Positions 12,801-24,790 of a stretch of 64,000 nt of DNA are shown in pieces. Within the stretch, counting starts at the first letter, position 1; each line of letters begins with the position of its first letter. This DNA comes from Nomia melanderi (Eukaryota; Arthropoda; Insecta; Hymenoptera; Halictidae). A model generated the notes under the pieces. The model was not told the origin of the DNA. It ran no database searches and saw nothing but the letters and a program-made list of their open reading frames with translations. A program made the position numbers and the translations under genes. The stretch covers positions 16,857,896-16,921,895 of the forward strand of contig NC_135001.1 in the NCBI RefSeq assembly GCF_051020985.1, given 5' to 3'.

Positions 12801-14431
12801 TCATAACGAACTCAAATAACCGCAGCAGCAGTAAAGAACGTTAACCTTTATTCGAAAAAGTCGACATTTCAGGAAACACGTATCGCAAAGCGATTGAGAT
12901 TGTTCACTGGTCGGCCGTGATACAACGCCGTAAACGGTATAAAGAGGTTTAAGAAGAAATTGAAAAGAAAGCTATTATGTTCGGAAGCCATTGTATCCCG
13001 GTCGGTCCTTTTACGAGGTGTCAAACGTTTCACCTCGTTAAAAACTTGTAGCTCGTGTCGGGATCGGTATTAAGTAATACGATACGGTCCGTCAGCGGGG
13101 AAGATGAAGGAGGCCGCGAAGAAAAAGAAGAAACCGGGCCAAAGCGGCCGAGGGAAAAAAGCACTGTGCCGTTGGCCCGCTCGAAGTTTCCGTAATTAAT
13201 ACGTTAAACTTTTTTCCCCGACTACACCGAAATCCATGCTTCCGTTCGCCCGCTGAATGTCAATGATCGTAATCGCTTTTTGATATAATTCCCGGCTCGT
13301 GGCCTGGGAACGTGATCCGAGGGGCCGTTCTTAGTTGAATGCAAAAGATTCGACTCCGCGGCAATCGTTCCCGCTTGATATATCCCCATTCTATGACTCC
13401 GCGGCCGTGCGTTCTCGGCGAGACCCCTTTAGAGGGAGGAGAAGTGTAATTCTTTCGGCGATTAGCGATGGCTCATTATCCTCGTAATTAGTAGTTTGTG
13501 TAATGAATTTAAGTGTTTCCACTTTGGGATTAGCATGCTAACTACCTCCTCTCATTCCCTCAAACTCCACTTCTAATTCGAGTTCACCCGGTTCCTATCT
13601 CTTTCCCGCTTCCTTAGCGCACCGACTGAATCGCAGGCAGCAAACTCTGTGAATCGTGCCGGGTGTAAAATAGATGTTTGCATTTACTCCGACCGGCAAA
13701 CGATGCTCGGCTCCGTTCAACCTCTTTTCGCGTCAACCGTCGACTAATTTCGGATGCATGCGTGGGCAATCAGGAATGCGACGGGATCATGGAAATTGCG
13801 TCGATTTAGAAATGTACGCGCCCTTTTCTCGATCAGAAGTTTTACTGTTTGAATAAAATATTAAAGGTTTGATTTGTATAGAGAATAAAATTTATCATAA
13901 TGAATGGTGGAGTTATTAAAATGAATGTGGTACTTTTGCTGTATGTTTGAACAGCACAGAATTTATGTGAATCAAAGTTTGTATATGTATTATAGTGTAG
14001 GTTTAGTAGCTACTGTTGTAATTATGAAGGTTATTTACAGATCAAGTCAAATTATATTTATGGAGTTGTATCGGGCATGTAAATGGAGATGGTTAATTCT
14101 TTATACTCGTATTTATCATTGATTAACAGGTATTTTCAAAACAATTTTCAGTGATAAAGCATTTTGTAGAAGTTTCAGTACGAAAGTTATTTTTCGACAG
14201 CTGACAGGTACCACTTGTTGAAACTCTCATAAAAATAGTTACCTGTCAACCATTCACATCGTAAGCATGGCACTTAAATGTTATATCCTCATTTCAAGTA
14301 CCGCATTAATTTATTCCTACTATGATTATCCGACGGAGTTTAAGAATACGACAGTTAAAGAAGTGTTTTTGAAAACAGTGCAATATAAATGGAGCTTTAC
14401 GAATTTATTACTTCTAACCCAACAAAGAATA
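6819..14431. other. Gene-less mixed AT/GC stretch
   Basis: No supportable coding region. GC-rich islands lie at about 7370-8700, 10300-11000 and 13000-13800, each with open frames on both strands that look compositional. A cryptic simple repeat rich in ATCGTGTAT-like units lies at about 9350-9470. A short TTAACCC/GGGTTAA palindrome lies near 11389-11421. A 14-bp imperfect inverted pair around GACAGGTA lies at about 14205-14255. Confidence 0.5.
7168..7215. repeat. Palindromic remnant of a TTAA element
   Basis: A 48-bp imperfect palindrome. The left arm starts TTAACACATTCTAGTTGCC and the right arm, reverse-complemented, starts TCAACACGTTGACTGCC. The two ends of a TTAA-type element appear to be joined with almost nothing between them, as expected from internal deletion. 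A relationship to the CACATTG family at 55029 is possible from the terminal sequence. Confidence 0.4.
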
Positions 14432-14567
14432 TAAATTAATCGTTAAATCTTATAAATATTATATCTAAGAATTTATTAATTTAATTTGTATAAAATAAAA
14501 TGCACTTGATTTGTGAATAAATTGTTTATCATTCCTTCAACAATAATAAGATTTGACGATTAATTTA
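14432..14567. mobile_element. TA-flanked foldback element (mariner-like MITE)
   Basis: Inverted arms at 14433-14453 and 14546-14566 match at 20 of 21 positions around AATTAATCGTTAAATC. The single difference is a G-U compatible change on the plus strand. The arms are bounded by TA on both sides, the target duplication of Tc1/mariner transposons. The 92-bp AT-rich centre encodes nothing. The superfamily call is inference from the TA flanks. Confidence 0.45.
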
Positions 14568-14724
14568 GTAGAAGAAATATAATTTCGAAGAAAACATATT
14601 TTTGTCATCATTAAAAATAAGTAGAGAAATTTTATTATTTTTATTAACAACTGTTAGCCCCTAAAACAGTTTCTTTTTCTCTTCGGACATTTTTTTTCGT
14701 TGAATTTTTTTTCAGTTTCATGGG

Positions 14725-14965
14725 AATTCTGACTTTTTGAAATGCGTCGGATGTTGAGCGTTCAGATCAATCGACCGGCTGTTCGTGTTTTCACAAAATT
14801 TATGAATAAGTCTCGAATTGAGTGGTTATACTCATAACTCTCGTTAGATTTAAAAGTAATTTGAAATTCGAACCTCTCATTAAAAACAGTAATCGCCAGC
14901 TGCATTGCGTTTCAAGCGTACATTTCGCTAAATGAAAACCCGAAACCGAAAAGGAAGGCCAAATT
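14725..14965 (-). repeat. Dispersed repeat, copy 1
   Basis: Read on the minus strand, this segment aligns with 32065-32310 on the plus strand over about 240 bp with moderate divergence. Shared blocks include ATTTAG/GTTTAG, GTACG-TTGAAA, GCTGGC, TGTTTTTAATG and a GTC-GATTGAT / GTCAACCGATT block near the end. The open reading in this copy also resembles the other copy in its deduced peptide. It is an old interspersed repeat of unknown class. Confidence 0.55.
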
Positions 14966-16254
14966 AGTGATTTTTCATTTATCATTATTTTATGTGTCGT
15001 ATTCGACACACCTCACCAATTATTTAATAGATGAAATATCTTTAAAAATGTGTTCAATAAGTTATACATCATCATACGTTTTTAGTATTTCTTCATGGCG
15101 GTAAATTTTCAACTTAAAATAAAAAATAAAAACAATTCTTCTGTTCGCCTCTAAAATATAAAAATATTCCCTTACCACTGAAAAAAATTAGAAACGCTTT
15201 TTTGATTATTAGAATAATCATTTATTTTTTTTATAGAATATTCATACAATTATATATTCTTCATAGAACACCATATTATTGTATGCATTTACGACAAAAA
15301 TCAGCACATTAAACATAAAATACAGAAAACATATGAAAAACTTCAGAATGTTGCTATTTTATTCGAACATCCTAAAAATCTTCAATGAAAAGATAGATTC
15401 CTCGCATCTTTTGCTTCACAAATCGCTTCAAGGTACTCTAACTTTCCATAAAAAATCCGCAATCATACACTACAACCATATCCGAATTGAAGGACTGAAG
15501 TCCCGTTTGCAAGGATAATCCTCGCGCAGCAGAAGCTAGGGATCCCGCAGTTCTTCGCGAACAACGTAAAACCCAGCGTCCGGCGGAATTCAACGAAGGG
15601 AAAAAACCTTGACTTTTCAGCCCCGAAATATAGGAATATCCCCTTAAAGAAATTACGATTCGGTCTTAGCTCCGTTCGAATTTAACCGTGGCGCAATGTG
15701 CTCTCGGTCACGAAGCAATTTTCTCCCGGGCAAAGTAGGAAGTCAGAATGATCGTGGGATGCTCGAACGGACTGTACACAATGTCCTGGTCATATTCCAA
15801 TATATTGGTCATATCGATGTTTGCAGGGGAGAAAGACACTCGGTGTGTGGGTGAGCGATAGGTGCAAACAAGAAACGAGAATCCCCATACCACAGGGCTG
15901 TGCTCCTCGTGCTCGTGTACCATGGTAGAGAAGCCAGGGCCGCGTCGAGCCGAGCCGAGCCATGCCAGACCAAACTAGACCCAAGGGTAGAGAACGTATG
16001 TAGGGAAAGGTAGCACTGTGTCGGGGTGAAACATACACAGTAGCCAGTCGATGTGATTGGCCTCGCGCCAAAGGCCCCTAACGACGCTTTCGAAAGGAGG
16101 AGAATCCTACTTCGTCCTCTCCAACGACGAGCCTCCAAAGATACCCCGGGACCACTGGCGGTGACGCAATGTTGCCGCAATCACATTTTGGCACGCCTCT
16201 ACTCAACCTATACCTCCCGGTAGGCACCTTCGATATCTCGCGCCACGTTCAATT

Positions 16255-16290
16255 CGACCGGTATCGACCGGTATCGCCGACTGGTTTCAC
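16255..16290. promoter_or_regulatory. Tandem CGACCGGTAT motif with further CCGGT sites
   Basis: The decamer CGACCGGTAT is repeated twice head to tail (16255-16264 and 16265-16274). It is followed by ACTGGTT and, within the next 170 bp, by AACCGG and TACCGGTCC. ACCGGT/ACTGGTT-type sites resemble the known Grainyhead (CP2 family) binding consensus. The clustering in an otherwise gene-less GC island suggests an enhancer, but this is inference from motifs alone. Confidence 0.25.
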
Positions 16291-17930
16291 CCGACAAACT
16301 CAATTGACCACGGTTTATTACTGCTTATGTTCACGGGTGACCAGTATCGGTGCCGGCCACCATGTTTATGCCCATGGCTAACCGGCACTGACTTTAACTA
16401 CTCGCCTAAACTCGCGGCCGATCAGTACCGGTCCTTGACTACTTGCTGAAATTCACGGCACTGTGAAATCGAAGTTGCCTATAATTGGCTGTTCCTTCAG
16501 TTTCCCGCGGATTTCGGCGGTTTCGGCTCTGCCACGGGCGAGAGTGACGAACTGCGCGTCGCTTTTTATGGCACTCTTACGAGTCGGTTTGCATTTTATT
16601 GGAAACCAAAGTGATGCACGCGTTGGCCTTGTTTGATGAATGTACTTTTGTCGTATGGGTGAAAATCTTTGGGTGTATTGAACGAATAGTGGTTGAAAAT
16701 ATGAAACGTGCAAGTGTAAATGGTAATGTTGAGGCGAAGATTGAATTACCTTTTAGTGTTTCTGTGCATTACTTTGTTTGAGGATAATTCTCTGGAAAAT
16801 TGAGAGGTGCGATACGATGAAATGCGGAAGTGTAACTGTGCGAATATTTGGAAATTATTAAATAGAATTTATAACTTACAAAATGAATATCAACCCCTTG
16901 TTTTACGACTATCTGTTGATTAGACTTATAATGGTTACCTTATTATTATCTTTTCCTTAGTAATAAAAGAAATTATACGATCATTGCGAGAGTATTGTAT
17001 AGGTTAAATGTTCGTAATTGAAAATATTTTTTCAATTAATCTGAATTGAATAATGATCATATGTATTAACATAATTGTAAATTCTTCATCATAATTGTAT
17101 CTGATTGGACAATATTAAATGTATCATTATCCATGTTATAAATGTAATATATAAATGTCCGAAGAATATAACCAATTATTCAGAAACTTGTTATTATTCA
17201 GTTAGTAGTAAATCTATGACACGCGATAATTACAAATCCGTTCTTAATCTTACATTGGATTCATTATATTACTTATCAAATATCTTTAATCTCACGTGAC
17301 TACTTTACCCTATAATCTACAATCTACAATCGAAGTAACGTTTAGTAACAGGTATAATTAAAACTTCGCCAACCTGACTCGAACTCCTCTAAAATATTCC
17401 ACTGAAAAAATCCAGGATATGTTCAACACGAGGCATTCCCGAGAAATATGAATATTTGTCAAATATTCAATCCGAATTCATCCTAATGAAATCCACTAAT
17501 CCACAGCGAGGTATGCGAAACGGGAAGAGCACAAAAGCAATGCGTTCACCGTCAATTCGTAATAACATCGCGATCTAAGCCCGGCGATATTTAAATAATC
17601 CCTTCAGAAATTCCACGGGTTACCTTCAATACCGTTCGCAATATGAGCTCTTGATTCTCGTTTAAATGCTAAGATGAGGGGAACCAGCAGCGAAGTATAA
17701 AACGCCGTGAAATAACGGAATATCCCTGGGGTGATTCGGTAGGCGCGGCGCGAATTTCAACGGTTGTGAATGGAAAGTGTTTGTATCTAATTTAAATTCC
17801 CGACATAAAAAGCTTACACAACGCGAAGAGTGGTTGGAATAGCGTGGATCGTGGCCAAGCCACGTGCGGCTGCGAGATTCATTCCGCTTTACATGACCAG
17901 TCCGTACCCATCCACTTCTCTACGTCCTCT

Positions 17931-18090
17931 GAAATTCTCTCTTTAAGCTCCTGCTCGCATTCTCTCTCCTCTCCTTCATCCCGTGACCCTCCCTCTTTCC
18001 TTCTCCCTCTTTCTTTCCCTATTTTTCCCTCCCGTTCTCTCCTTCTCCGTCCCTCCCGTATCTTCTTCCTCTTCCGGTCTGGATCTCATC
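17931..18090 (+). repeat. Polypyrimidine tract
   Basis: About 150 bp almost entirely C and T on the plus strand, with CTC and TTCC units. It accounts for the serine/proline/leucine-rich open frame here, which is not a believable protein. Homopurine-homopyrimidine tracts of this size can form triplex DNA. Confidence 0.7.
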
Positions 18091-21000
18091 TCTACACAAC
18101 CTATTCCACGTTTCTAGCCAAACTTTGACCGGAACCATAATGCCCTCGGAGATCTCTTCGGGGAAAAAATTGTCCGACGACGCGGAGGGAGAATATCGTA
18201 CCTTCTAAATCAGATAGTAACGTATTTAACGTCTGGGATAAATATGAAAACGGGGATATGTGGTTGGAGTAATATAAGGTGATCTAAGAATCTTTAAACT
18301 TTTATAATTGTGCAGTACGAAGACGTTGATAGTGGATTTTTAAATAGGCTGAGTTGTATATTTTGTTTCGGTTTTGTGAAAAATATGGGACACGATTGTC
18401 TAGTAAGAATTTTAGGGATTAGCGAAAATGACAAAATATTTGGAATTTTCTCATAAGTTTGCAATGAAGTTTGTAATTCTTTTCTACTACACTTAAATAC
18501 TACACTTCTATGTAAATGTTACTTGTTATTACTGCTAAACCATACATTATTTCAAACAAGTACTGTGCACATTTTTAACCATGTTTGAACATTCGTGATT
18601 CAGTCAGTTGAATGGGAATAAACTTGGAATAATTGAATTATTCTCTGCTTGGAAATTGCGAAACGCAATGTCCATTAAAAGCGTTATTACACTTTCCTTT
18701 TCAAAAACAACCTCGAATTAAAATTGATTTAGAACTACGACGAGTCGATTGCCGACACAAAAACCTCATCAAACCGTAGAATTTATAGCCTCAAAGGACG
18801 GCGTCGCAGTCGCAAACACGAAGCTCCAATAATAATTTTATTATTCGCGCACAAGTGGACATGTTATAATTATAATTTTAATACCGGTCGGCTCAGAGCG
18901 GGCGTAATTAAATTCTTGGAATAATATTGTTTCATCGTATCGTTTATAATTATGCAGTGGAAAAGCGCGTTTCGAGTACAGGAAATTTTGTCGATTATCG
19001 TTGATGAAAGCGCCCGCTGGCCTCTTCTGGTACAATTACCGAATGAACATTTTCTATTCTTTTTCCAGCGTGGATATCGGATAATAAGCGGAGAGTAAAA
19101 ACACCGGGTAAGGGCGAGAGACCGTTAATAACGGTGGGCTCTTTATCGTTTATCCAAGCGAACGAGTCGGGAACGAGGCACCCGTAATTACCGAAAGAGA
19201 ACGCCTAGACGTTGTGACAAATAATGACATAACTTAGCATCGATCTCACTATAAGTACCACTTTGGATCCCGAAGTGGAACGCCGGAAGAGGAAGGCAAA
19301 GGCGCGGAATTATTATGCCGCTGTGATGGAGTTAGCGAAGGAATTGCTGAAGTACAAAACTCGGGAATTCTGATGAAAACCAGCTATCATAACCATGTGC
19401 CTCGTGTTCCTCGACAGATACCCCGCTAACAAAGGGAATTAATTATTTGCTTGAATTGAGCACGATTGCTTCCGGCAACGTCTGCTACATAATTTTCCCA
19501 GAATATTTCGCATTCAAAGGGGCTCTTCATTAAGTATAAAATACTAACGCTTACACGGAATTGGAAATGAATGTTCATTGTTAATATTTAACGCGTATTG
19601 CCTTTCAATTTGCTCGTATTAATATTACAGGTCGCATTGTGCCTCTTGTACGGGTATAATTGTGTATACTCTGAATATGAAAAATGTAATATTTGCGGGT
19701 TTCGCGTATTCCCTAATTATTCAATTGCACTCCGAAAAACACTTAAACTAAGTAATTACCCGATAAATGTAAAATGTTGAATAAAAATATTCTTTTCGAG
19801 AAGAAATGATACGCTAAATGAACAATAAATTGTATAAATTAAATCCTTCTGTTAATTTAACAAACTATGTAAATTTTTCAGGTTTTCCATTCACTTTCAA
19901 TTATATCTCAACTTTTATACGGTTTATATTATATGGTTTACTCGATACAAGGTCAGTGACAATAATATTTTCAGAACAAAAGATCGAGTATTCAAGATAT
20001 AAACTGCATAATTCCTCCATTCATATAAAATGTGAGTTATATAGGTATAAATTAGTATAACTGTGATATTTGTACATTAATGCAGAATAATATAATATTT
20101 ATATATAGCGATACTTTCAGAGAAATTCCGTTAGTGGAGATTTTCAAATCGAGAACAGAATCGACGCGTTTGATGAAATGTAGGGTCGAGCGGCATTTTT
20201 TCGCTGTCTGCGCGCAATATTTATCGAAACAGCAACTCTTTTATATGCGCATCCTATTACGCATCAGTGAACTATCACGTACGAATGCATTTACCAGCTC
20301 ATGCTTGGGATAACGATCGTTCAAAACGGTTTTCGAGTGACGAAAATGATGCATATGTATTCACGGTACAGGTCCTCTTGACCGGTTACGTATCCAGCAT
20401 CTATCGATTCCCGGGCGAATCGCATTTCCGGTGATTCACGATGCACGCACGCGCCCATCCGACGCATTTATGCCGGCAGTAAAACCGAATGATGTGTATC
20501 AAATATTAATACCGTAGTAGTGGCAGGAATCACGAAGCTAGGAATTCAGCTGTCTCGGTACCGATCCCCGTCGGATTTCCGTTTCGAATATGCTTATCGA
20601 TTATCCTCCAAATAGCATAACACTTTTTCCTCCAGGAATAATACCGTTTCTCCGTCTCTTATCAACTGAAGTACATATCCATTAGCAACCGCGCTGCCAT
20701 AAAGAACGACGGTTCCACTTCACGGTCGAAAAATCCTTCTCAAATCTCACATAAAAGTAGTTCCTTACAGCACTGCGTTGTTTTATGCTTCAATCTGTGC
20801 GTTTTGAAATTTCTATTTGTTTTCAATGAATGTTAATAATGCAACAGATGTGTTTGACCATGCGATCTCGCCTGTTATGCCTCGGAATTTTACGGATCTC
20901 GGTTATCCGTTATACATGTTTCACAGTTTCCTCTAGTATTAAATGTTATGCGTGTAATTACGAGTGTCATTCAAATTTATTTCTTATCTGATGTATTGGT

Positions 21001-21636
21001 AATTATAAATAATCTATGTAAGTTCAGCTTATCAGTGACAGAACCGCCAGAAGCAGTTCAAACTTGGAGCACCAAATTTGATTTATCACGAAGACTTCGA
21101 AAAATGATTTCCTTGATAAGAAAAAGATAGAAAGCACTAATTATTACAGGCGGCACTGATAATTCATTTTTATCGCTAAAACAACTTACATTGCTACAGG
21201 AGCAACACCACAAATTCTCACGAGACACCGCTATTATCATAATTTCATCACAAACTAAAGAATGCATTTCTCGAATGATGTTACAGATTTATTTCGCATC
21301 GTACACGAGAGCCCCATGAAAGCGAAATTACAATAAAATCGCCATTGAGTGAACGTCGTCACCAAGGAAGAAAGGGCCGGCGGTTAAACGTGGGATTAGA
21401 AGGATTCGTTACGAATTCATCGGCGGTAAACGGGCGGCGTGGGCGTCGAGATCCGCGCAGGCTTTGGAAATTCCCTGGGCGGTTGGTGGCGTGGCATGGT
21501 TGCCTCGATAAATCACACGGTGCGCCCGACAAAAGGGCCCAACGAAAGGCCCGTCGCCATAAACGTATAAAGTAATTACGCGTTGCATCCGTGGTGTAGC
21601 GGTGCCGGGAAGCCATTCACCGGGATCCGCCTGTGC

Positions 21637-21685
21637 CCTGCTATATGCCGTGGCAAAGCCGGTTCCTGCGGCATAAAATAGCAGG
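21637..21685 (+). other. Stem-loop in GC-rich island
   Basis: CCTGCTATATGCCG (21637-21650) pairs with CGGCATAAAATAGCAGG (21669-21685). This gives 8 bp plus 6 bp of perfect pairing interrupted by a three-A bulge on the 3' side, with an 18-nt loop that contains its own GGC/GCC pair. The sequence alone does not show whether it is transcribed. Confidence 0.35.
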
Positions 21686-24199
21686 ATAGGTAAGCTCCGC
21701 GTGATTTTCGCCGGGCACCGAAACCGAAGCTTTCATCGCGCGCCACCGCGACGAGGATTATATTTCGGGGCGTGCATTATCGGGACATATACTCGATAAA
21801 GCACCTGAACGAGAGCCGACTGGCTCACAGTGCACCGGTAGCTTGCACTGTGGATTTCATCGAGTTAAACCCTCTTTCCTGCTGCGCGCGCGCACACCCT
21901 CTTTCAACGCTCGCAATTCCATTCATATTCATGCGGACCCCTGATTCAAATGCGTATTACTTCTGTCAGAAGGGCGGCCCCGTAATCGTTCGACGAAGAA
22001 GCGGCTTTTGAAATGAAAGAACTCGTTTTCTTCCGGTCAAGAGGTGCCTTCTAGGCTCCGGCTAGGGCCTGCCTGGATTTAAATAAATTTCTCCGCTCGA
22101 TCGCTCGTGCCCCCCCGCCCCGCGGACGCTGAACGCCCGGGAAGAGCATCCGCCGGTGTTTATGCTGTTCTATTCGAGTTTGCGGCATACAGAAGAATTT
22201 CAGTAAATATTCCGTTCCATTTGCGCCGCTGCCTAAAGGTTTACGGAACCACGGTATTCCGCAAACCATCAGGGAAAAGTGTCTACTTGAGAATTCAATA
22301 AAGCGAGCCCGGTGAATTCCCAATGAAATGTAAAACAATTATCTTGAATAACAAGCAATTCACCGTGGAATCGAAATTTTATTTTTTCCAGGGGTAAGTG
22401 TTGCGACGCTTTAAATTATTTATAAAATGTCTACTATGCCATTTTAGAAACGTGAGTCCTCTTCTCTTCGCGCCCCTGGTATTTCTCGTATAATACGTCG
22501 AGATTAGAAACCGTATCGAGTTAACCGTAAATTATTCCTGTCATAACGACGATAAAGGAATTAGTCGTGGAAAGGGTGAAACCTTCTCGCCGAGCTGACG
22601 TTGCGATATAAATTGAAGAGCCGCTGGGAAAAGTCATTCCTGGGTCATATTTTTTCGATGGAAAATCAAAAATTCGAACAAAAACTGATTTGTAAGCATG
22701 ATTTGCCCAGGAGACTAAGACTAATGGCCCTGGATTATTGATGGGAGAGCGGCGCTAAACTCAGACACGCCGATGAAAATGCTGGTTCCATCGTAGCCCG
22801 TTAAATCGAGCGTAGAAATAAGAATACCTACATGCTCGACAAGAATCCAAGTAGGGCCTGGTTGCTCGCAAAACGATGTATTATGTATACGGAATAAATG
22901 GAATAGAGAAGAGCTCGAGCTTGGGTCCTTCGGAACCAATAGGGCGAGCTAACGGTCCTGCCATCGAACATATTGCGATGGTCACGTGTGTTCGTCCCCT
23001 CTGCCCCACATTCTGCCATCCTGGATAAGTTTTCGGATGGAAGGAGCTAGCTATGCGGATAAATTCTTCGTGCATCCGGCGAAACTTCCACGCGAGAGTG
23101 AAAGTACGGATACTAGCGGGGCGATAAGGAAGTCTACGCACAATGCCTAACGCTGACCAATGATCCGCGAGAGTGGTACATCCGAAAATTTATCTTCAAA
23201 TAGCTTTTTATTGCGCGCCTTCCTACGAACATTCGCTCCACGCTCCGCCGCCTCGATACAGTGCCGGGGCTCTCGGTTTCTACGAATGTACACTGATCCA
23301 CGAGATCGATCAAATGGCAACGTTGTTATAAGACTATTTCGAATGTAGCTTTCTCGGAACTGTTGATTTTTACGATCGATCAACCTTACATTTCATTCAT
23401 CCGTTTACATCGCTCACTGCTGGTATACATATTTGATTAGCTCCGTGTATCTGGATATTTATGTCTTCGAGAACTTTGCTTCCACTTGGAAGTAAATTCT
23501 TTTTCAAATAAGAATCACTGTGTTGATGAAATATTGTTGTTTTAATATAGACGTATTATTTTATTAAAATTTTGTAACTGTTAGTTATTAAATAACTTAT
23601 TGTAGGCATTTGTCATAGAATATTGACAAATAAGTAACAATGCTCGACAATGTATTAAGTAAAGTGTTAAGGAATTTCAGAAAAAACGAAGATGATTGGA
23701 AATGAAAACTGATGCATGATGATATATGGCAAGCAATGTTTATAGTACAGTTTAAGTAAATGATATTTACGAAGGTATGTATAGCAGGATTCAAGCTGTT
23801 ATTAACGAAAAGAGCGAATATATAAAAAATTAAGTCTACTTTGATCACTTGTAAGTATTATTTACGAAGTCCAGCATTTCTGGTTCATTTATTTCATTTA
23901 TTCATATTCTTTCCAATATGTTGTGTATTTTTTTATTGGCGTCGCAATTTAAATTGCATATCATGCGCGTATCCAAAAACTTTCAATTAAAATTGTATTT
24001 CGATGGAAAAGAATATGAAATAAAAGAAAGTATTTAATCAATTTTTCGAAACAGAATTTTGTAAAAATAATTGGAAGATATGGAAAAATATTTTGTTACG
24101 AATTCTTTATTATTTCAAAAAGCTTTAAAAATATAATTAGTAATTAGCACCTGTACCAGTGCGCTCTGAAATGAATAATTTATTAGAAAGCTATTATTA
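21686..24199. other. Gene-less stretch
   Basis: GC-rich to about 23380, then AT-rich. Several 60-95 codon frames occur on both strands at 21.7-23.4 kb, mutually overlapping. None has a recognisable motif or a convincing exon border. Nothing else seen. Confidence 0.45.
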
Positions 24200-24790
24200 C
24201 CTGCCAAATGGAATTGAAAATGTTATATATGTTGATTGAATACATATTGATTTCAGTAAGGTTTACCACCTTAAGTTAAATCTGATAACTCTTCCTCCAG
24301 AAATATCATTGTTAGCTGTGGAATCTCTCAAGGCTCTCATCTGGGACCTCTGCTATTCAACCTATTTATCAGTAATATCTCTGGAGTGTTTTCGATTCTG
24401 TAAATTCTTATTCTATGCTGATCATTTGAATATCTGTCAGTGCATTCACAATCATTATATATTCTATCAATGCAGAAAGACTTTCAGGATTTCATAATTG
24501 AGGTTCTTCAAACGAGTTATCTCTATTCAGATAAATATAATATACAAATAAATATACTCACTAACAGCAAAAACAGTTTAATTTTTATCTGTCCCCTACA
24601 TAGAATTATCTTATTCTTCATTAATAGAATCAAAGCATTATCTTTTTTCGCAACATAATTTTTACAAAATATTTTGAAAACATTGTTCCACGAGATTTTG
24701 AATCTTTAGGTCTCATTCTTAAAGCATCGAAAATTGTTGATATTATTAATACTTTAAAAATACAGTATTATACTCTTATTAAACTAATTC
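24200..24790 (+). pseudogene. Decayed non-LTR retrotransposon (Jockey-like LINE) reverse transcriptase fragment
   Basis: Three plus-strand pieces in different frames match the reverse transcriptase of Jockey-superfamily LINEs. Near 24231-24275 is a motif A remnant (HIDFSKVYH, family form DFSKAFD), with an in-frame stop just upstream. At 24314-24376 is SQGSHLGPLLFNLFI, the motif B region. At 24405-24430 is FYADHLNI, where the catalytic YADD has become YADH. At about 24705-24785 is LGLILKASKIVDIINTLKI, the conserved segment after the fingers/palm. Only about 20 residues separate motifs A and B, far fewer than usual, so there is an internal deletion as well as frameshifts and stops. It is a dead 5'-truncated copy. 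Confidence 0.75.

Larger units (their letters stand above)
14968..21636. other. Gene-less stretch with GC islands
   Basis: No supportable coding region. GC-rich islands lie at 15480-16600, 17500-18150, 19050-19400 and 20150-20750. The minus-strand open frames at 15.7-16.2 kb overlap one another in three frames, as expected for stop-poor GC-rich DNA. I see no RNA gene. Confidence 0.5.

Noticed and set aside
21585..21660. tRNA-like GTGGTGTAGCGGTG segment
   Set aside because: It resembles an A-box region, but no B-box, anticodon arm or acceptor pairing is found downstream.
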